NCBI RefSeq assembly: GCF_003363435.1
Contig: NZ_QRCT01000049.1
Coordinates: 293,403-357,402, forward strand
Source: Anaerosacchariphilus polymeriproducens
Lineage (GTDB): Bacteria > Bacillota > Clostridia > Lachnospirales > Lachnospiraceae
Reading direction: 5' to 3'
DNA length: 64,000 nt
Part shown: piece after piece, positions 38,168 to 47,618 of the stretch
Numbering within the stretch: the first letter of the stretch is position 1
Layout of the letters: the number at the start of each line of letters is the position of its first letter
Notes under the pieces: model-generated
What the model saw: only the letters and a program-made list of their open reading frames with translations
Told to the model about the DNA's origin: nothing
The model's database searches: none
Position numbers and translations under genes: made by a program

Positions 38168-39049
38168 TTATTTAAAATCTAACACCTCTTTAAGTATTGG
38201 AATCGAGCCTGCTGCTCCTTCCTTTGTCACTGCAATTGCTGCCGCTTTCGTCGCAAGAGCCAAAGCCTTCTCAGGACTCTTTGTGTTATAAAATTCTTTG
38301 ATGAAATATCCCGTAAATGTATCCCCAGCAGCAGTTGTATCTACTGCATTTACATGTATCGCATTCTGCCTGCAAGTTTGTCCCTGCATTCGAAATATAG
38401 CTCCAGCCTTACCCAATGTCAGAACAATCTTAGATGCTGGATATTTTTCCGAAAGAGCATTTAAAATTCTCTCCACGTCTTTTTCTCCAGTAATCTGCTC
38501 TCCTTCAATTTCATTTAAGAAAAATAGCTCTACTCCTGAAAGATCCATCTGGCACATTTTTTCATCTAAAGGCGAAGGATTCAATAAAATACGCATTCTC
38601 TTGTCCTTTGCCCGTGCAATGATATAGTCGATATAACTGATTTCATTTTGAAGTAAAAGCAAATCTCCTTCTTGAAATTTGACCAATACCTCATCCACAT
38701 ATTCTTTCGTAATTTTCTGATTTGTTCCACCACATAAAATAATGGAATTCTGTCCGCGATCATCTACCTGAATCAACGTATGTCCACTTTTTCCAGTTGA
38801 TTTTTGAATCAGCCCAGTATTAACATGTGCTTTTTCCAGTTCGGTCAATAATATTTGCCCATCCATACCAATCATGCCCGCATGAAATACTTCCATCCCT
38901 GCTCTTGCAAGCGCAATAGACTGGTTTAGCCCCTTGCCACCGCAATGCACTTGCTGCGAACCAGATGCGATTGTCTCACCTGGTTGTACTATCGATTTGA
39001 CCCGATATACATTGTCAATATTCAAAGACCCAAAACTTAATATTCTCAT
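38168..39049 (-). CDS. rbsK: Ribokinase (PfkB family)
   Basis: The 293-residue sugar kinase has the PfkB signatures: N-terminal GSLNIDNVYRV, the GGKGLNQSIALARAG segment, and the catalytic VDTTAAGDTFTGYF with Asp as base. The context (nucleoside hydrolase just upstream, transketolase just downstream) supports ribose as substrate, although deoxyribose or another pentose cannot be excluded. It lies 27 bases after the nucleoside hydrolase gene. Confidence 0.88.
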   Translation of the reverse strand: MRILSFGSLNIDNVYRVKSIVQPGETIASGSQQVHCGGKGLNQSIALARAGMEVFHAGMIGMDGQILLTELEKAHVNTGLIQKSTGKSGHTLIQVDDRGQNSIILCGGTNQKITKEYVDEVLVKFQEGDLLLLQNEISYIDYIIARAKDKRMRILLNPSPLDEKMCQMDLSGVELFFLNEIEGEQITGEKDVERILNALSEKYPASKIVLTLGKAGAIFRMQGQTCRQNAIHVNAVDTTAAGDTFTGYFIKEFYNTKSPEKALALATKAAAIAVTKEGAAGSIPILKEVLDFK

Positions 39050-39075
39050 TTACTTTTTCACCTGCTGACTCTAAA

Positions 39076-40011
39076 TTAATTATATTCCCGGATTCCATGT
39101 TCTATAATATCCCAAAATTTCGTTGTATCAATATCAATTGCAACAAAACTGTTTGGCTCATTATTGGTATAGTGAAAGAAATCACAGTTGGTACGTCCAT
39201 AACTCTGCTCACTTCGAATATCTATCTGTGTAAACATTTCTTTCACTGTAAGTACGGTAGGATCAATTAAATAGGCAATGGTAACTGGATCGTGCAATGG
39301 ACCACCTTCCCATCCATATACTTCCTTCTGACTCTTATTGAAAAAGGTCATTAAGTCAATAAATAATTTTGATGCAATATTCTCATTTTTTCCCATTCTT
39401 TCCATAATTTCCGGATAGCATAAAACTTTTCGTGTGACATCTAAACCAACCATAGTAATTTTTCTTCCACATGTAAATGCTACATGTGCTGCATCAGCAT
39501 CAGCAATAATATTAAATTCTGCTGCCGGGGTAACATTTCCAAGTTGATAGCATCCTCCCATCAGAACAATTTCCTTGATTTTCGGAACAATATCCGGACA
39601 CAACCGAATAGCCATTCCAAGATTGGTCATAGGTCCTGTCGTCACTACTGTGATATCCCCATCAGATTCCAGCAAAGTTTCAATGAGAAAATCTACCCCA
39701 TGCTTCCTCTCAGCTTTTTTTGTCAGCGGTTCAAAGACCGGACCATCCAAGCCAGATTCTCCATGAATATCTCCAGCAATCACCTGCTTATCCCGTATCA
39801 TAGGCTGCCCACACCCTGGATAAACTGGAACATCTAATCCCAAGTACTGACATACATTTAACGCGTTTTTCAATGTCTTATCAATCGTCTGGTTTCCTGC
39901 CACAATCGAAATTCCCAGCAAATCAATTGTTTTGCTCTTTGCCGCAAGCATGATAGCAATGGCATCATCATGCCCAGGATCGCAATCTAAAATAATCTTC
40001 TTTTTTTCCAT
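39076..40011 (-). CDS. Inosine/uridine-preferring nucleoside hydrolase
   Basis: This cytoplasmic enzyme cuts ribonucleosides to base and ribose. The calcium-binding motif DCDPGHDDAIAIMLA is at the N-terminus, with VTTGPMTNLGMAI, the EFNIIADADAAHVAF segment and HDPVTIAYL later, as in IUNH proteins. The ATG at 40011 has GGAG six bases upstream; an ATG twelve bases earlier is possible. In this operon it supplies ribose for the ribokinase and free base for salvage. Confidence 0.92.
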   Translation of the reverse strand: MEKKKIILDCDPGHDDAIAIMLAAKSKTIDLLGISIVAGNQTIDKTLKNALNVCQYLGLDVPVYPGCGQPMIRDKQVIAGDIHGESGLDGPVFEPLTKKAERKHGVDFLIETLLESDGDITVVTTGPMTNLGMAIRLCPDIVPKIKEIVLMGGCYQLGNVTPAAEFNIIADADAAHVAFTCGRKITMVGLDVTRKVLCYPEIMERMGKNENIASKLFIDLMTFFNKSQKEVYGWEGGPLHDPVTIAYLIDPTVLTVKEMFTQIDIRSEQSYGRTNCDFFHYTNNEPNSFVAIDIDTTKFWDIIEHGIREYN

Positions 40012-40030
40012 TTTATTCTCCATTTCATCT

Positions 40031-40744
40031 TTAAGTTGTTTTATGTGTTAGCATAGATTCCATTTTTTTACACTGTTCTTCATTTATTAAAATTTTTCTG
40101 CCTTCTTTTATAATTAACTGATTTTTATCCATTTGTTTAATCACACGATTTACGGTTCGAACATTGACTCCAGAATAATTTGCCAGTTCTTCTTTTGTAA
40201 GCCGGACCTCACATATTCCATCTGCAGTATGTTGCTTATTGTACATAGATACCAACAGATAATATAATCGCTCGGTTCCATTTAGGAACAGAAAAGCACG
40301 TTCTTTTTTTGACTGTTCATCAAGTTTTTGCATCATATCTTTGACCTGTTTCAATACCACTTTCACATCGCTTAAAAGCCATTTTTTAAATAAATCCATA
40401 GGAATCTCAAGCATTTTGCAATTTGTCATAGTTATCAACGTAGTAATATACGCGTCATATCCCATGTAGAACTCCATTGCACCAAAAATCTCAATCGGCT
40501 CAAACCACGTATAGTCATAAACCACATCATATATTCTGTAATCTGTCGCTTTAACATGACCATCTATCAGAATATACACCGTTTTTGATTCTTCCCCAGA
40601 CTTTATAAACATAGTGTTTTTTGGTATTTGGACAACTATGAATGCATCAAGCAACCAATATGGGGCATTTAATAAAAGTTCCTGCAAAACACACTTCTTT
40701 TCTTCTGGCAATTTTTCCATCAAGTTCAATAATTCGTTCACCAC
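40031..40744 (-). CDS. Crp/Fnr-family transcriptional regulator
   Basis: The protein has about 237 residues: a cyclic-nucleotide-type effector domain (residues ~20-125, with IDGHVKATDYRIYD and EIFGAMEFYMG), a dimer helix, and a C-terminal winged helix with recognition-helix region YSGVNVRTVNRVIKQM. It has no Fnr-type N-terminal cysteine cluster, so oxygen sensing through Fe-S is unlikely. It probably starts at a GTG (40744 or 40741) after GAGAGGTG; the longer frame overlaps the permease gene. Placed inside the nucleoside operon, it is the obvious candidate to activate that operon's promoter. Confidence 0.85.
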   Translation of the reverse strand: MVNELLNLMEKLPEEKKCVLQELLLNAPYWLLDAFIVVQIPKNTMFIKSGEESKTVYILIDGHVKATDYRIYDVVYDYTWFEPIEIFGAMEFYMGYDAYITTLITMTNCKMLEIPMDLFKKWLLSDVKVVLKQVKDMMQKLDEQSKKERAFLFLNGTERLYYLLVSMYNKQHTADGICEVRLTKEELANYSGVNVRTVNRVIKQMDKNQLIIKEGRKILINEEQCKKMESMLTHKTT

Positions 40745-40757
40745 TCGTTCACCTCTC

Positions 40758-41681
40758 TTAGAGCCTAGAGCCTTTTTCGTATGATTTTCCGCTTGCTTTT
40801 GGTGCAACTGCTCTTCCTACAAATAAGACTAGCATTATTAGTGTCAATATGTAAGGGAACATTGCCAGCAATTGTGATGGAATCACTGACTGACCGCCTC
40901 CAAGAAGTACCGTCAGTGCCTGTGCAAATCCGAATAGCAGGCAGGCACCATATGCCCCATGTGGAGTCCATTTTCCGAAAATTACTGCCGCAATCGAAAT
41001 GAAGCCCTGCCCTGCAATCGTAGTAGGAGTAAACTGAGAAACAATTCCTAGTGTCACCGTTGCGCCACCAAATCCTGCTAAAATTCCAGATACAATAACA
41101 CAGATAAATCTGATTTTGTTTACTTGAATTCCCATAGTATCCGCTGCTGCCGGATGTTCTCCTACAGCCTGTAAGTGCAGTCCCCATTTTGTTTTATAAA
41201 ACAACCAGATGAAAAATACTGCGGTCACAAATGCAAAAACTACTGTTACATCTACGTTCAGATTTCCCAACACTCCTCTGATATTTCCGTTTCCAAAAAT
41301 CTTGGGTAATTTGTTTGCCACCGGCTGCGTGGAAGTTGCCCCATCAAATAGCAAGCTACTGATAAAGAGTGCTGCTCCCGGACCAATTAAGTTGATAACT
41401 AAACCGGAGATTGTCTGATCACTCTGAAACAGGATGGATGCTACTGCATGCAGGATTGCCAAAAAACCTCCAGCAATTCCAGCACATAAAAAGCCGATCC
41501 AAACATTTCCAGTAAAGTAGCATACTGCTGCTCCAGTAAAAGCGCCAATGGTCATCATACCCTCTACACCAATATTGATTACACCTGTCTTTTCTGAAAT
41601 CAAATTCCCAAGACCCGCAAACACCATAGGTGTAGAATACATTAATGTAATTGCAATAACTAAAGTAATACTATTTAACAT
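40758..41681 (-). CDS. nupQ: Nucleoside ABC transporter permease 2 (NupQ-like)
   Basis: The 307-residue membrane protein of the BPD_transp_2 family shows the segment KTGVINIGVEGMMTIGAF typical of the BmpA-linked nucleoside permeases (NupQ/YufQ). The ATG follows AAGGAG and overlaps the first permease gene by 11 bases, indicating coupled translation. With the first permease it forms the transport channel for nucleosides such as guanosine or inosine. Confidence 0.88.
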   Translation of the reverse strand: MLNSITLVIAITLMYSTPMVFAGLGNLISEKTGVINIGVEGMMTIGAFTGAAVCYFTGNVWIGFLCAGIAGGFLAILHAVASILFQSDQTISGLVINLIGPGAALFISSLLFDGATSTQPVANKLPKIFGNGNIRGVLGNLNVDVTVVFAFVTAVFFIWLFYKTKWGLHLQAVGEHPAAADTMGIQVNKIRFICVIVSGILAGFGGATVTLGIVSQFTPTTIAGQGFISIAAVIFGKWTPHGAYGACLLFGFAQALTVLLGGGQSVIPSQLLAMFPYILTLIMLVLFVGRAVAPKASGKSYEKGSRL

Positions 41682-42804
41682 GTTTGCCGCCTCTCCTTGG
41701 AATTTTAAGCAACAATCTGGGAACACCCTTCATGATTGCAACAAAAAATACAATAATCCCAATAACAATATTAATAATCTCCGTCGGTGCTCCTACCTCA
41801 TATTGCAGTGCTTGTCCGCCATACATCAGCCCACCGAATAGTAACCCAGATAAGATACATCCTACCGGAGAACTTCCTGCAATAAGTGCAACTGGCAGAC
41901 CATTAATTCCCATCCCTTCGAATGCACTAAGTACAGTAATCTTATGCGGAGTATTTCCGGTAATATAGAGTGCAGCACCCAGTCCAGCCACTGCTCCTGA
42001 AATAAGCATTACATCTATAATATTTTTTTTAATATCAATTCCTACTGCTTCTGCCGAATATTTGTTATATCCAACTGCACGTAACTCAAATCCTTTCGTC
42101 GTCTTTTTCAGTAAGACAGCAAGTAGAATTGCCATGATAACCGCAGCCAAAAATCCAATATTGACATCTGTTTTAAGAAAAGCCTCTCCCAGAATTGGAA
42201 TCCCCTTTAAGAAATTCCTTCCATCATCTGTATTTTTCCATGCGCCAAGAATTAATGTCTTACTGGCTTCACTAACCTGATATGTACCATTGCTGTCACC
42301 TTTTCTAAACGGCTCCAAGATACAGATATAGTTTGACAAATATAGAGCAATCCAATTTAACATAATCCCACTGATTACTTCATGAATTCCAAACTTTGCT
42401 TTCAACACTCCGATCATTCCGCCATACGCAGCCCCCGCCACAAGCCCTGCAAGCAATACAAGTGGAACCTGTATTACTGGTGGCAAATCTAGGGTTATTC
42501 CAACGAGTGTTGACGCAAGGCAGCCCACAATAAACTGTCCCTCTACGCCTATGTTGAATAATCCTGTTTTAAACGCGAATGCTACAGATAAACCTGTAAA
42601 AATGATTGGTGTACTTTTTATCAAAACATTTGATACATATTTTGGACTTGAAAAAATCCCTTTTCCCAACGCAAGCATTGAGCGTAGCGGTGGATATCCT
42701 GCTACTGCAAGAATAATTCCAGCAACAAATAGCCCCAAGACAATAGCCGCTAAAGTTCTGAAGACTGACTTCTTCAAAATCTGTGCTATCTTATTCATGT
42801 ACAT
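41671..42804 (-). CDS. nupP: Nucleoside ABC transporter permease 1 (NupP-like)
   Basis: This is a 377-residue membrane protein with about nine or ten helices and the family segment TGLFNIGVEGQFIVGCLAS near residue 80, plus FELRAVGYNKYSAEAVGI. It is the larger of the two permeases, as usual in Nup/Bmp importers. Its start overlaps the end of the ATPase gene, with GGAGG eight bases upstream of the ATG. Confidence 0.88.
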   Translation of the reverse strand: MYMNKIAQILKKSVFRTLAAIVLGLFVAGIILAVAGYPPLRSMLALGKGIFSSPKYVSNVLIKSTPIIFTGLSVAFAFKTGLFNIGVEGQFIVGCLASTLVGITLDLPPVIQVPLVLLAGLVAGAAYGGMIGVLKAKFGIHEVISGIMLNWIALYLSNYICILEPFRKGDSNGTYQVSEASKTLILGAWKNTDDGRNFLKGIPILGEAFLKTDVNIGFLAAVIMAILLAVLLKKTTKGFELRAVGYNKYSAEAVGIDIKKNIIDVMLISGAVAGLGAALYITGNTPHKITVLSAFEGMGINGLPVALIAGSSPVGCILSGLLFGGLMYGGQALQYEVGAPTEIINIVIGIIVFFVAIMKGVPRLLLKIPRRGGKHVK

Positions 42805-44332
42805 GATTTCTTCCTCCTGCCATAAGTAAACCTAATGTATTTTCATCCACAGTTCCTTGAAGAAATGTATCTTGAATTTTTCCATCATAAATCACAGCAA
42901 TGGTATCTGATAGATTCATGACTTCATCAAGCTCAAATGATATCAGCAAAATCGCCTTTCCTTTATCTCTCTCACGAACCAGAGTTTTATGTACTGATTC
43001 AATTGCTCCTACATCTAGACCTCTGGTAGGCTGAACCGCAATTAATAATTCTGGATTATTGCTGACTTCTCTTCCAATAATAAGTTTTTGTTGGTTTCCG
43101 CCCGAAAGATTTCCCGCATGATCATAGGTACAACCTGCTGGTCTTACATCACATTCTTGTATCAGTTCATTCGTAAACTGCTCCATTGCTTTTTGATTCA
43201 AAATACCTTTCTTAGAGTAGGGCATTTTTCGATATTTATTTAAAACTGCATTCTCAAAGACCCCAAATTCTAACACCAGACCTCGTTTATGTCGATCTTC
43301 CGGTATGATACTAATTCCGCTATCAATGATATTGCGTGGCGTTGTATTTTGAATCTCTTTTCCGTTGATTTTAATCGTTCCCGATTTTGCTTTTATAAAT
43401 CCGCTCAGCGCATCCATTAGTTCTTTCTGTCCATTCCCATCAATCCCAGCTATTCCGACAATTTCACCTTTTCGCACGTTCAGACTAAGACCCTTTACTG
43501 CATCCATTTTTTTTTCATTTTCAACTACCAAATTCTCGATTTCCAAGATAGTCTCTTTAGGTTCTGCGGGGCTCTTGTCAACCACGAGGTTGACATCATG
43601 ACCGACCATCAATGCCGCCAGTTCGCTTTCTGTTGTACTCTTCACATCAACAGTATCAATATATTTCCCACGGCAGACAATCGTGCAAATATCAGAAGCT
43701 GCTTTAATTTCCTTTAATTTATGCGTAATGATAATAATCGCTTTTCCCGAATCGATTAGGTTCTTCATAATTTTAATCAATTCCTGAATTTCCTGGGGTG
43801 TCAGAACTGCTGTAGGTTCATCCAGAATTAAAAGTTCGGCTCCTCGGTATAATGCCTTTAAAATTTCTACCTTTTGCTGCATTCCTACCGTAATATCACT
43901 TATTTTTGCATCAGGATCAATATGAAGTCCATATTTATTTGCAATTTCCATTACATCTTTACGGGCTTTTTTCATATCAACCATTCCCAAATGAGATATG
44001 CACTCATCCCCCAGAATAATATTCTGAACAACTGTAAATTTCTCCAGCAACATAAAATGCTGATGCACCATTCCTATTCCCAATTTAATTGCATCACTGG
44101 GATTTTTGACTTCTACTTTTTCACCTTTTAAGAAAATCTCACCTTCATCTGCCTGATACAAACCATAAAGCACATTCATTAAGGTGCTTTTTCCTGCACC
44201 ATTTTCCCCTAGTAAAGAGTGGATAGTTCCACTCTTTACATCTAAATTCATCTCATTCAGCGCACAAAATGATCCAAATCTTTTGGTAATGCCATGCATC
44301 TGCACTACATATTCTTTACTCGGCTCAATCAT
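42791..44332 (-). CDS. nupO: Nucleoside ABC transporter ATP-binding protein (NupO-like)
   Basis: The 513-residue double ATPase powers the nucleoside importer. First half: Walker A GENGAGKST, VGMQQKVEILKAL and LLILDEPTAVLTP. Second half: GIDGNGQKEL, LSGGNQQKLIIGRE and LIAVQPTRGLDVGA, where the Walker B aspartate is replaced by Gln in the AVQPTRG form typical of this subfamily. It lies 19 bases after the lipoprotein gene. Confidence 0.92.
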   Translation of the reverse strand: MIEPSKEYVVQMHGITKRFGSFCALNEMNLDVKSGTIHSLLGENGAGKSTLMNVLYGLYQADEGEIFLKGEKVEVKNPSDAIKLGIGMVHQHFMLLEKFTVVQNIILGDECISHLGMVDMKKARKDVMEIANKYGLHIDPDAKISDITVGMQQKVEILKALYRGAELLILDEPTAVLTPQEIQELIKIMKNLIDSGKAIIIITHKLKEIKAASDICTIVCRGKYIDTVDVKSTTESELAALMVGHDVNLVVDKSPAEPKETILEIENLVVENEKKMDAVKGLSLNVRKGEIVGIAGIDGNGQKELMDALSGFIKAKSGTIKINGKEIQNTTPRNIIDSGISIIPEDRHKRGLVLEFGVFENAVLNKYRKMPYSKKGILNQKAMEQFTNELIQECDVRPAGCTYDHAGNLSGGNQQKLIIGREVSNNPELLIAVQPTRGLDVGAIESVHKTLVRERDKGKAILLISFELDEVMNLSDTIAVIYDGKIQDTFLQGTVDENTLGLLMAGGRNHVHE

Positions 44333-44351
44333 CGCTTTTCCCTTCCTATTC

Positions 44352-45410
44352 CTATTTTATAGATTTCAAAAATTGTGCATAATCAGTCTCTGTTCCTGGT
44401 GGCGTTATGACTCCTGATTTGATCATATCTTTGATTTTCATTGTATCCTCGTACACTTTAGAATCCATATTCGGATTTTTTTCGGGAATCCCCACACAAT
44501 CCTCTGTCAAACCAAATACAAGGGTTTTTCCTCCAACCTCTTCACCATTCATTACTTTTTCTGAAACATTTTGAATTGCGGTTCCTACTTTTTTCAATGC
44601 TGAAGTTAGAACATTTTTAGGAGCAAGATATGCCTGATCCCTATCAACTCCGATTGCAAATTTTCCAGCTTCTTTTGCCGCCTCAATGACACCTGTTCCA
44701 CTTCCGCCAGCTGCCTGATATACAATGTCGCAACCTTCTGAGTACATTTTTGATGCAATTGCTTTTCCTTTTGCTGCATCTGCAAAGGATTCTGCATACT
44801 GAACGTCTATTTTTATCTCTTTTCCCATTTCTTTTCCTGCAAATGCAACACCAGCTTGATAACCAAACATAAACTGCTGAATTACCGCATTTTCAATTCC
44901 TCCGACAAATCCAACCTTATTTGTTTTTGTCGTTTTACCAGCTACATAACCAACCAAAAAAGAAGGTTCTTGTGCTTTAAAAATAACTCCCGTGACATTG
45001 CTTGGTGTTTCTTCGTAAGCATTGTCAATAATTGCATATTTAAACTCTTGGTTTTCTTTCGCTACTTCAAGCAATGCATCAGCGGTATCAAACCCTATTG
45101 CCCAGATAAAATCAGAATTATTATCTCCTAGTCTTTCGAGATTTGTAACATAATCTGATGATTGTTTAGATTCCAAATAATTAACCTTTGCTCCTGTGTC
45201 TTCACCAAATTCTTGTAATCCTTCCCAAGCTGATTGATTGAACGACTGATCATTTACGCCAGCTGTATCTGTAATCATCGCTACAGAAAAATCTTTTCCA
45301 TTTTTATCAGATGTTTCTTCGGCTTTTTTCTTGCCTCCACATCCAATTAAGCTAATTCCCATCGTTAATGCCAGTCCAAATGCTACTACTCTTTTCATTT
45401 TCATATTCAT
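44352..45410 (-). CDS. nupN: Nucleoside-binding lipoprotein (BmpA/NupN-like)
   Basis: The 352-residue protein has a lipobox GISLIGC (Cys24) and a BMP-family binding fold: DTAGVNDQSFNQSAWEGL, VGFVGGIENAVIQQF and YQAAGGSGTGVIEAAKEAG. Such receptors bind purine nucleosides (PnrA, NupN). The second ATG (45404) is slightly better spaced from GGAGG than the first. It is the first gene of the nucleoside operon and would sit on the outer membrane face. Confidence 0.9.
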   Translation of the reverse strand: MNMKMKRVVAFGLALTMGISLIGCGGKKKAEETSDKNGKDFSVAMITDTAGVNDQSFNQSAWEGLQEFGEDTGAKVNYLESKQSSDYVTNLERLGDNNSDFIWAIGFDTADALLEVAKENQEFKYAIIDNAYEETPSNVTGVIFKAQEPSFLVGYVAGKTTKTNKVGFVGGIENAVIQQFMFGYQAGVAFAGKEMGKEIKIDVQYAESFADAAKGKAIASKMYSEGCDIVYQAAGGSGTGVIEAAKEAGKFAIGVDRDQAYLAPKNVLTSALKKVGTAIQNVSEKVMNGEEVGGKTLVFGLTEDCVGIPEKNPNMDSKVYEDTMKIKDMIKSGVITPPGTETDYAQFLKSIK

Positions 45411-45514
45411 TTTCCTCCAATGGCATGATTATTATACATAGTTTTTTGGTTGTATTGTTCTGCGCATTTACAATACATAAGAAGCATTTTAATGTACATT
45501 TATCCTTCTTGTTC

Positions 45515-45555
45515 ATTATAATCTACTAATTTTTTTCAGGATACGACATTTGTCG
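45515..45555 (-). promoter_or_regulatory. Nucleoside operon promoter with activator-type palindrome at -41.5
   Basis: A perfect -10 TATAAT (45515-45520) lacks a good -35 box. Instead CGACAAATGTCG (45544-45555) is centred about 41.5 bases before the expected start, the exact place used by class II Crp/Fnr-type activators. The Crp/Fnr gene in the operon is the natural candidate to bind it. Confidence 0.6.
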
Positions 45556-45626
45556 CTTTTTCCACTCAAAATCTACTATTCTCTCTTTTATCTAAAACTA
45601 ATTTCATATTTTGGTTATTTTGCACA

Positions 45627-45641
45627 ATTTCACTGTGAAAT
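45627..45641. promoter_or_regulatory. Perfect 15-bp palindrome upstream of the nucleoside promoter
   Basis: ATTTCACTGTGAAAT is a perfect palindrome about 85 bases upstream of the -41.5 site. It could be a second regulator site, but nothing links it to a known protein. The remaining gap 45411-45750 is AT-rich leader and the deaminase terminator. Confidence 0.4.
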
Positions 45642-45684
45642 ATAATGTAAACTGTCAATTTTAAAGTTTTTCTCCAAGAAAAAA

Positions 45685-45710
45685 AGCCGTATAAATATTT
45701 TATACAGCTT
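45685..45710 (-). terminator. Terminator after the deaminase gene
   Basis: AGCTGTATAAA pairs with TTATACGGCT on the minus strand with a short loop, followed by seven T. It lies about 40 bases past the deaminase stop and shields the nucleoside operon. Confidence 0.82.
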
Positions 45711-45750
45711 TTGATAAAAAGAGCCCATTTTCAGAATGATTTGGATGAAC

Positions 45751-46236
45751 TTAAGTATGCCATATCAAATCCTTAGCCGGTATTACTAGATATTCATCTT
45801 CCTTCTCACCTATACGCATAATAACATTCTCAATACCTGCTTGAATAATTAATCTAGCACATAAAGGACATGGTTTCGCATTATGAACGGTATTATCGCT
45901 GGGATTAACACCGGCAAGATATAAATCTGCTCCCACCATTTGTTCTCTTGAACAATTGAGTAAAGCATTTTGCTCCGCATGTATAGCTCTGCACATTCCA
46001 TACCCTTCTCCTTGATGCATATCTAATTCAATTCTTGGGCATCTGCCAATATCACAGCAATTATCAAGTCCTCTAGGAGATCCATTATACCCTGTTGAAA
46101 TTACTGTATCATCTTTCACAATAACTGCTCCATATTTTCTTTTTATACATGTGCTTCTATATGCAAAAGTTTCTGCTACGTTTAAATATGTATTAACTTT
46201 AGAAATTCTTTGCTGCTGCCCATTTGGTTTTACCAT
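45751..46236 (-). CDS. dCMP/cytidine-type deaminase (ComEB-like)
   Basis: The 161-residue zinc deaminase has the catalytic motif HAEQNAL with Glu and the zinc motif PCPLCARL, plus the N-terminal substrate segment VIVKDDTVISTGYNGSPRG typical of deoxycytidylate deaminases. It likely converts dCMP to dUMP for dTTP synthesis. An extra CCDIGRCPR segment, also common in this group, probably holds a second zinc. It is monocistronic with its own terminator and marks the border of the accessory region. Confidence 0.9.
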   Translation of the reverse strand: MVKPNGQQQRISKVNTYLNVAETFAYRSTCIKRKYGAVIVKDDTVISTGYNGSPRGLDNCCDIGRCPRIELDMHQGEGYGMCRAIHAEQNALLNCSREQMVGADLYLAGVNPSDNTVHNAKPCPLCARLIIQAGIENVIMRIGEKEDEYLVIPAKDLIWHT

Positions 46237-46395
46237 CTATTTATATACTCCTTTACAAATTTATGTTTTAAAAATTAATAAAAACCAGCGTCTCTTTGGC
46301 TATTATATCAAGGAAAAACTAGTCATTCAATACGTTATTGAAAGGCAACCAAAAATGGTTAACAAAAACTAACTTTATTTATTAAGTTAACTGTA

Positions 46396-46632
46396 CTATA
46401 ATTCATCGTTTAATGGTTGACGGACACTACTTACAAATCTTTGCTCACATGCACCAAATAGTTTATAATTTTCTTTTGCTTCATTTAAAGAAATTTTGTT
46501 AGCTCCTATGGCAACATCCGGCTTATTATGCGCTACTTCATCATATTGCCAAAAGCATACCTCACAAATATCTGTAATTATCTCTTCTGAATCATCAATA
46601 GTTAAATACCCACAACATGGACATCTTCTCAT
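46396..46632 (-). CDS. CPCC-type cysteine-rich protein, candidate immunity protein
   Basis: The 78-residue protein begins MRRCPCCGYLTIDD and has ICEVCFWQYD further on, the pattern of the CPCC family (zinc-ribbon-like). The family often occurs directly after polymorphic toxin genes and is proposed to give immunity. Here it starts 18 bases after the stop of the truncated toxin gene, with GGAGATG before its ATG. The most likely role is to neutralise that gene's BECR-like tip. Function is inferred from family and position. Confidence 0.8.
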   Translation of the reverse strand: MRRCPCCGYLTIDDSEEIITDICEVCFWQYDEVAHNKPDVAIGANKISLNEAKENYKLFGACEQRFVSSVRQPLNDEL

Positions 46633-46650
46633 TCTATCATCTCCTCTCCA

Positions 46651-47559
46651 TTATTTTAATGCATATAATTCAATTTGTTCCAACCAATATGCCATTCCAT
46701 TATTAGGTTTAAAATATGTAGATATGCTACCATATTTATTAATGATGCCAAATTCATTGGTAGCTGTATCATATCTAAAATACGTACCTTCTTTAGATAC
46801 AAATGATTGTGTTGTTTTTGTTGGTTGTTTATCTAGAAAATTTCTTGCTTCATTTAAATATTCTTTTGAAGAATTATAACCATGCTTTCCGGCATGTTTA
46901 TCTAATGTACTTTTTCCTTTTCCATTAATAAAATCTGTATCTTTATTTCTTATTCCTTTATATTTTTTACCTTTGAACTCTTTATTTTCTTTACTTCCTC
47001 CCCCTCTACTCTTACTCTCCTTAAACTTCTCCCAATTATCATTAGAGTTACGCGCACTTGAATAAATTAACGATGCGCCAAAACCACTTTCCGCTGTTCC
47101 TGCCATTACGGCAGCTCCTGATATGGCACCTGCCGGTACTCCTATGACGCTTCCTGCTCCAGTGGAAGTTAACGCAATGGATGCGGAACTTCCGCCAATC
47201 CCTATTGCAAAGGTACCAATACCTTTTACAAAAAAACAGGCTCCAGTCAGCATGTCTGCCAAATTTGCCAGACTTTTTCCTCCATAATACCATGTTTTAT
47301 TGGCGTATTTATCATTTAAATAAGTCCGTTCCAGATAATCCAATACTTTTTCTGCATTCTCACTGCCTTCTGTAGAAAACTTTCCATTTTTTAAAAAATT
47401 GCTGAGAATGTTTCCCATAAGAAACAGATTATCTAAGTTGTCTCTGATGAGGGATGTGAAAAAACCATTTACACCGCTGATAACATCATCATACCATTTC
47501 GTATCATATACGGCCGAAAGATCCTGAAGCCTTTTTAATTCTTTTTCAGATTTTTTCAC
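46651..47559 (-). CDS. Orphan polymorphic toxin cassette: truncated LXG-like body with BECR-like RNase tip
   Basis: The 302-residue frame lacks the first ~125 residues present in the intact copy at 60690-61943, then matches it from KKSEKELKRLQDLSAVYDTK through the Gly/Ala-rich pretoxin segment to DNWEKFKESKSRG. After that the sequence is unrelated: a tip with LDKHAGKHGYNS, TYFRYDTATNEFGIINKYG and ISTYFKP, which fits the BECR (barnase/EndoU/colicin D-like) RNase fold by its His pair and late Ser/Thr. Its only start is a GTG without a ribosome site, so it is probably a silent cassette that could recombine with a full-length gene. The CPCC gene is its partner. Confidence 0.75.
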   Translation of the reverse strand: MKKSEKELKRLQDLSAVYDTKWYDDVISGVNGFFTSLIRDNLDNLFLMGNILSNFLKNGKFSTEGSENAEKVLDYLERTYLNDKYANKTWYYGGKSLANLADMLTGACFFVKGIGTFAIGIGGSSASIALTSTGAGSVIGVPAGAISGAAVMAGTAESGFGASLIYSSARNSNDNWEKFKESKSRGGGSKENKEFKGKKYKGIRNKDTDFINGKGKSTLDKHAGKHGYNSSKEYLNEARNFLDKQPTKTTQSFVSKEGTYFRYDTATNEFGIINKYGSISTYFKPNNGMAYWLEQIELYALK

Positions 47560-47618
47560 TTCTGCCTGATATAATTCCTGAAATGTTTTCAGGTATGCCC
47601 ATAAAAAGATGCATATTC

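Noticed and set aside
40765..41187. 140-codon minus-strand frame in the second nucleoside permease
   Set aside because: It lies wholly inside the permease gene in another frame, with atypical Cys/Trp-rich composition.
47048..47293. 81-codon frame inside the truncated toxin copy
   Set aside because: It is an alternate frame of the conserved toxin body; the same type of shadow appears opposite the other two copies.
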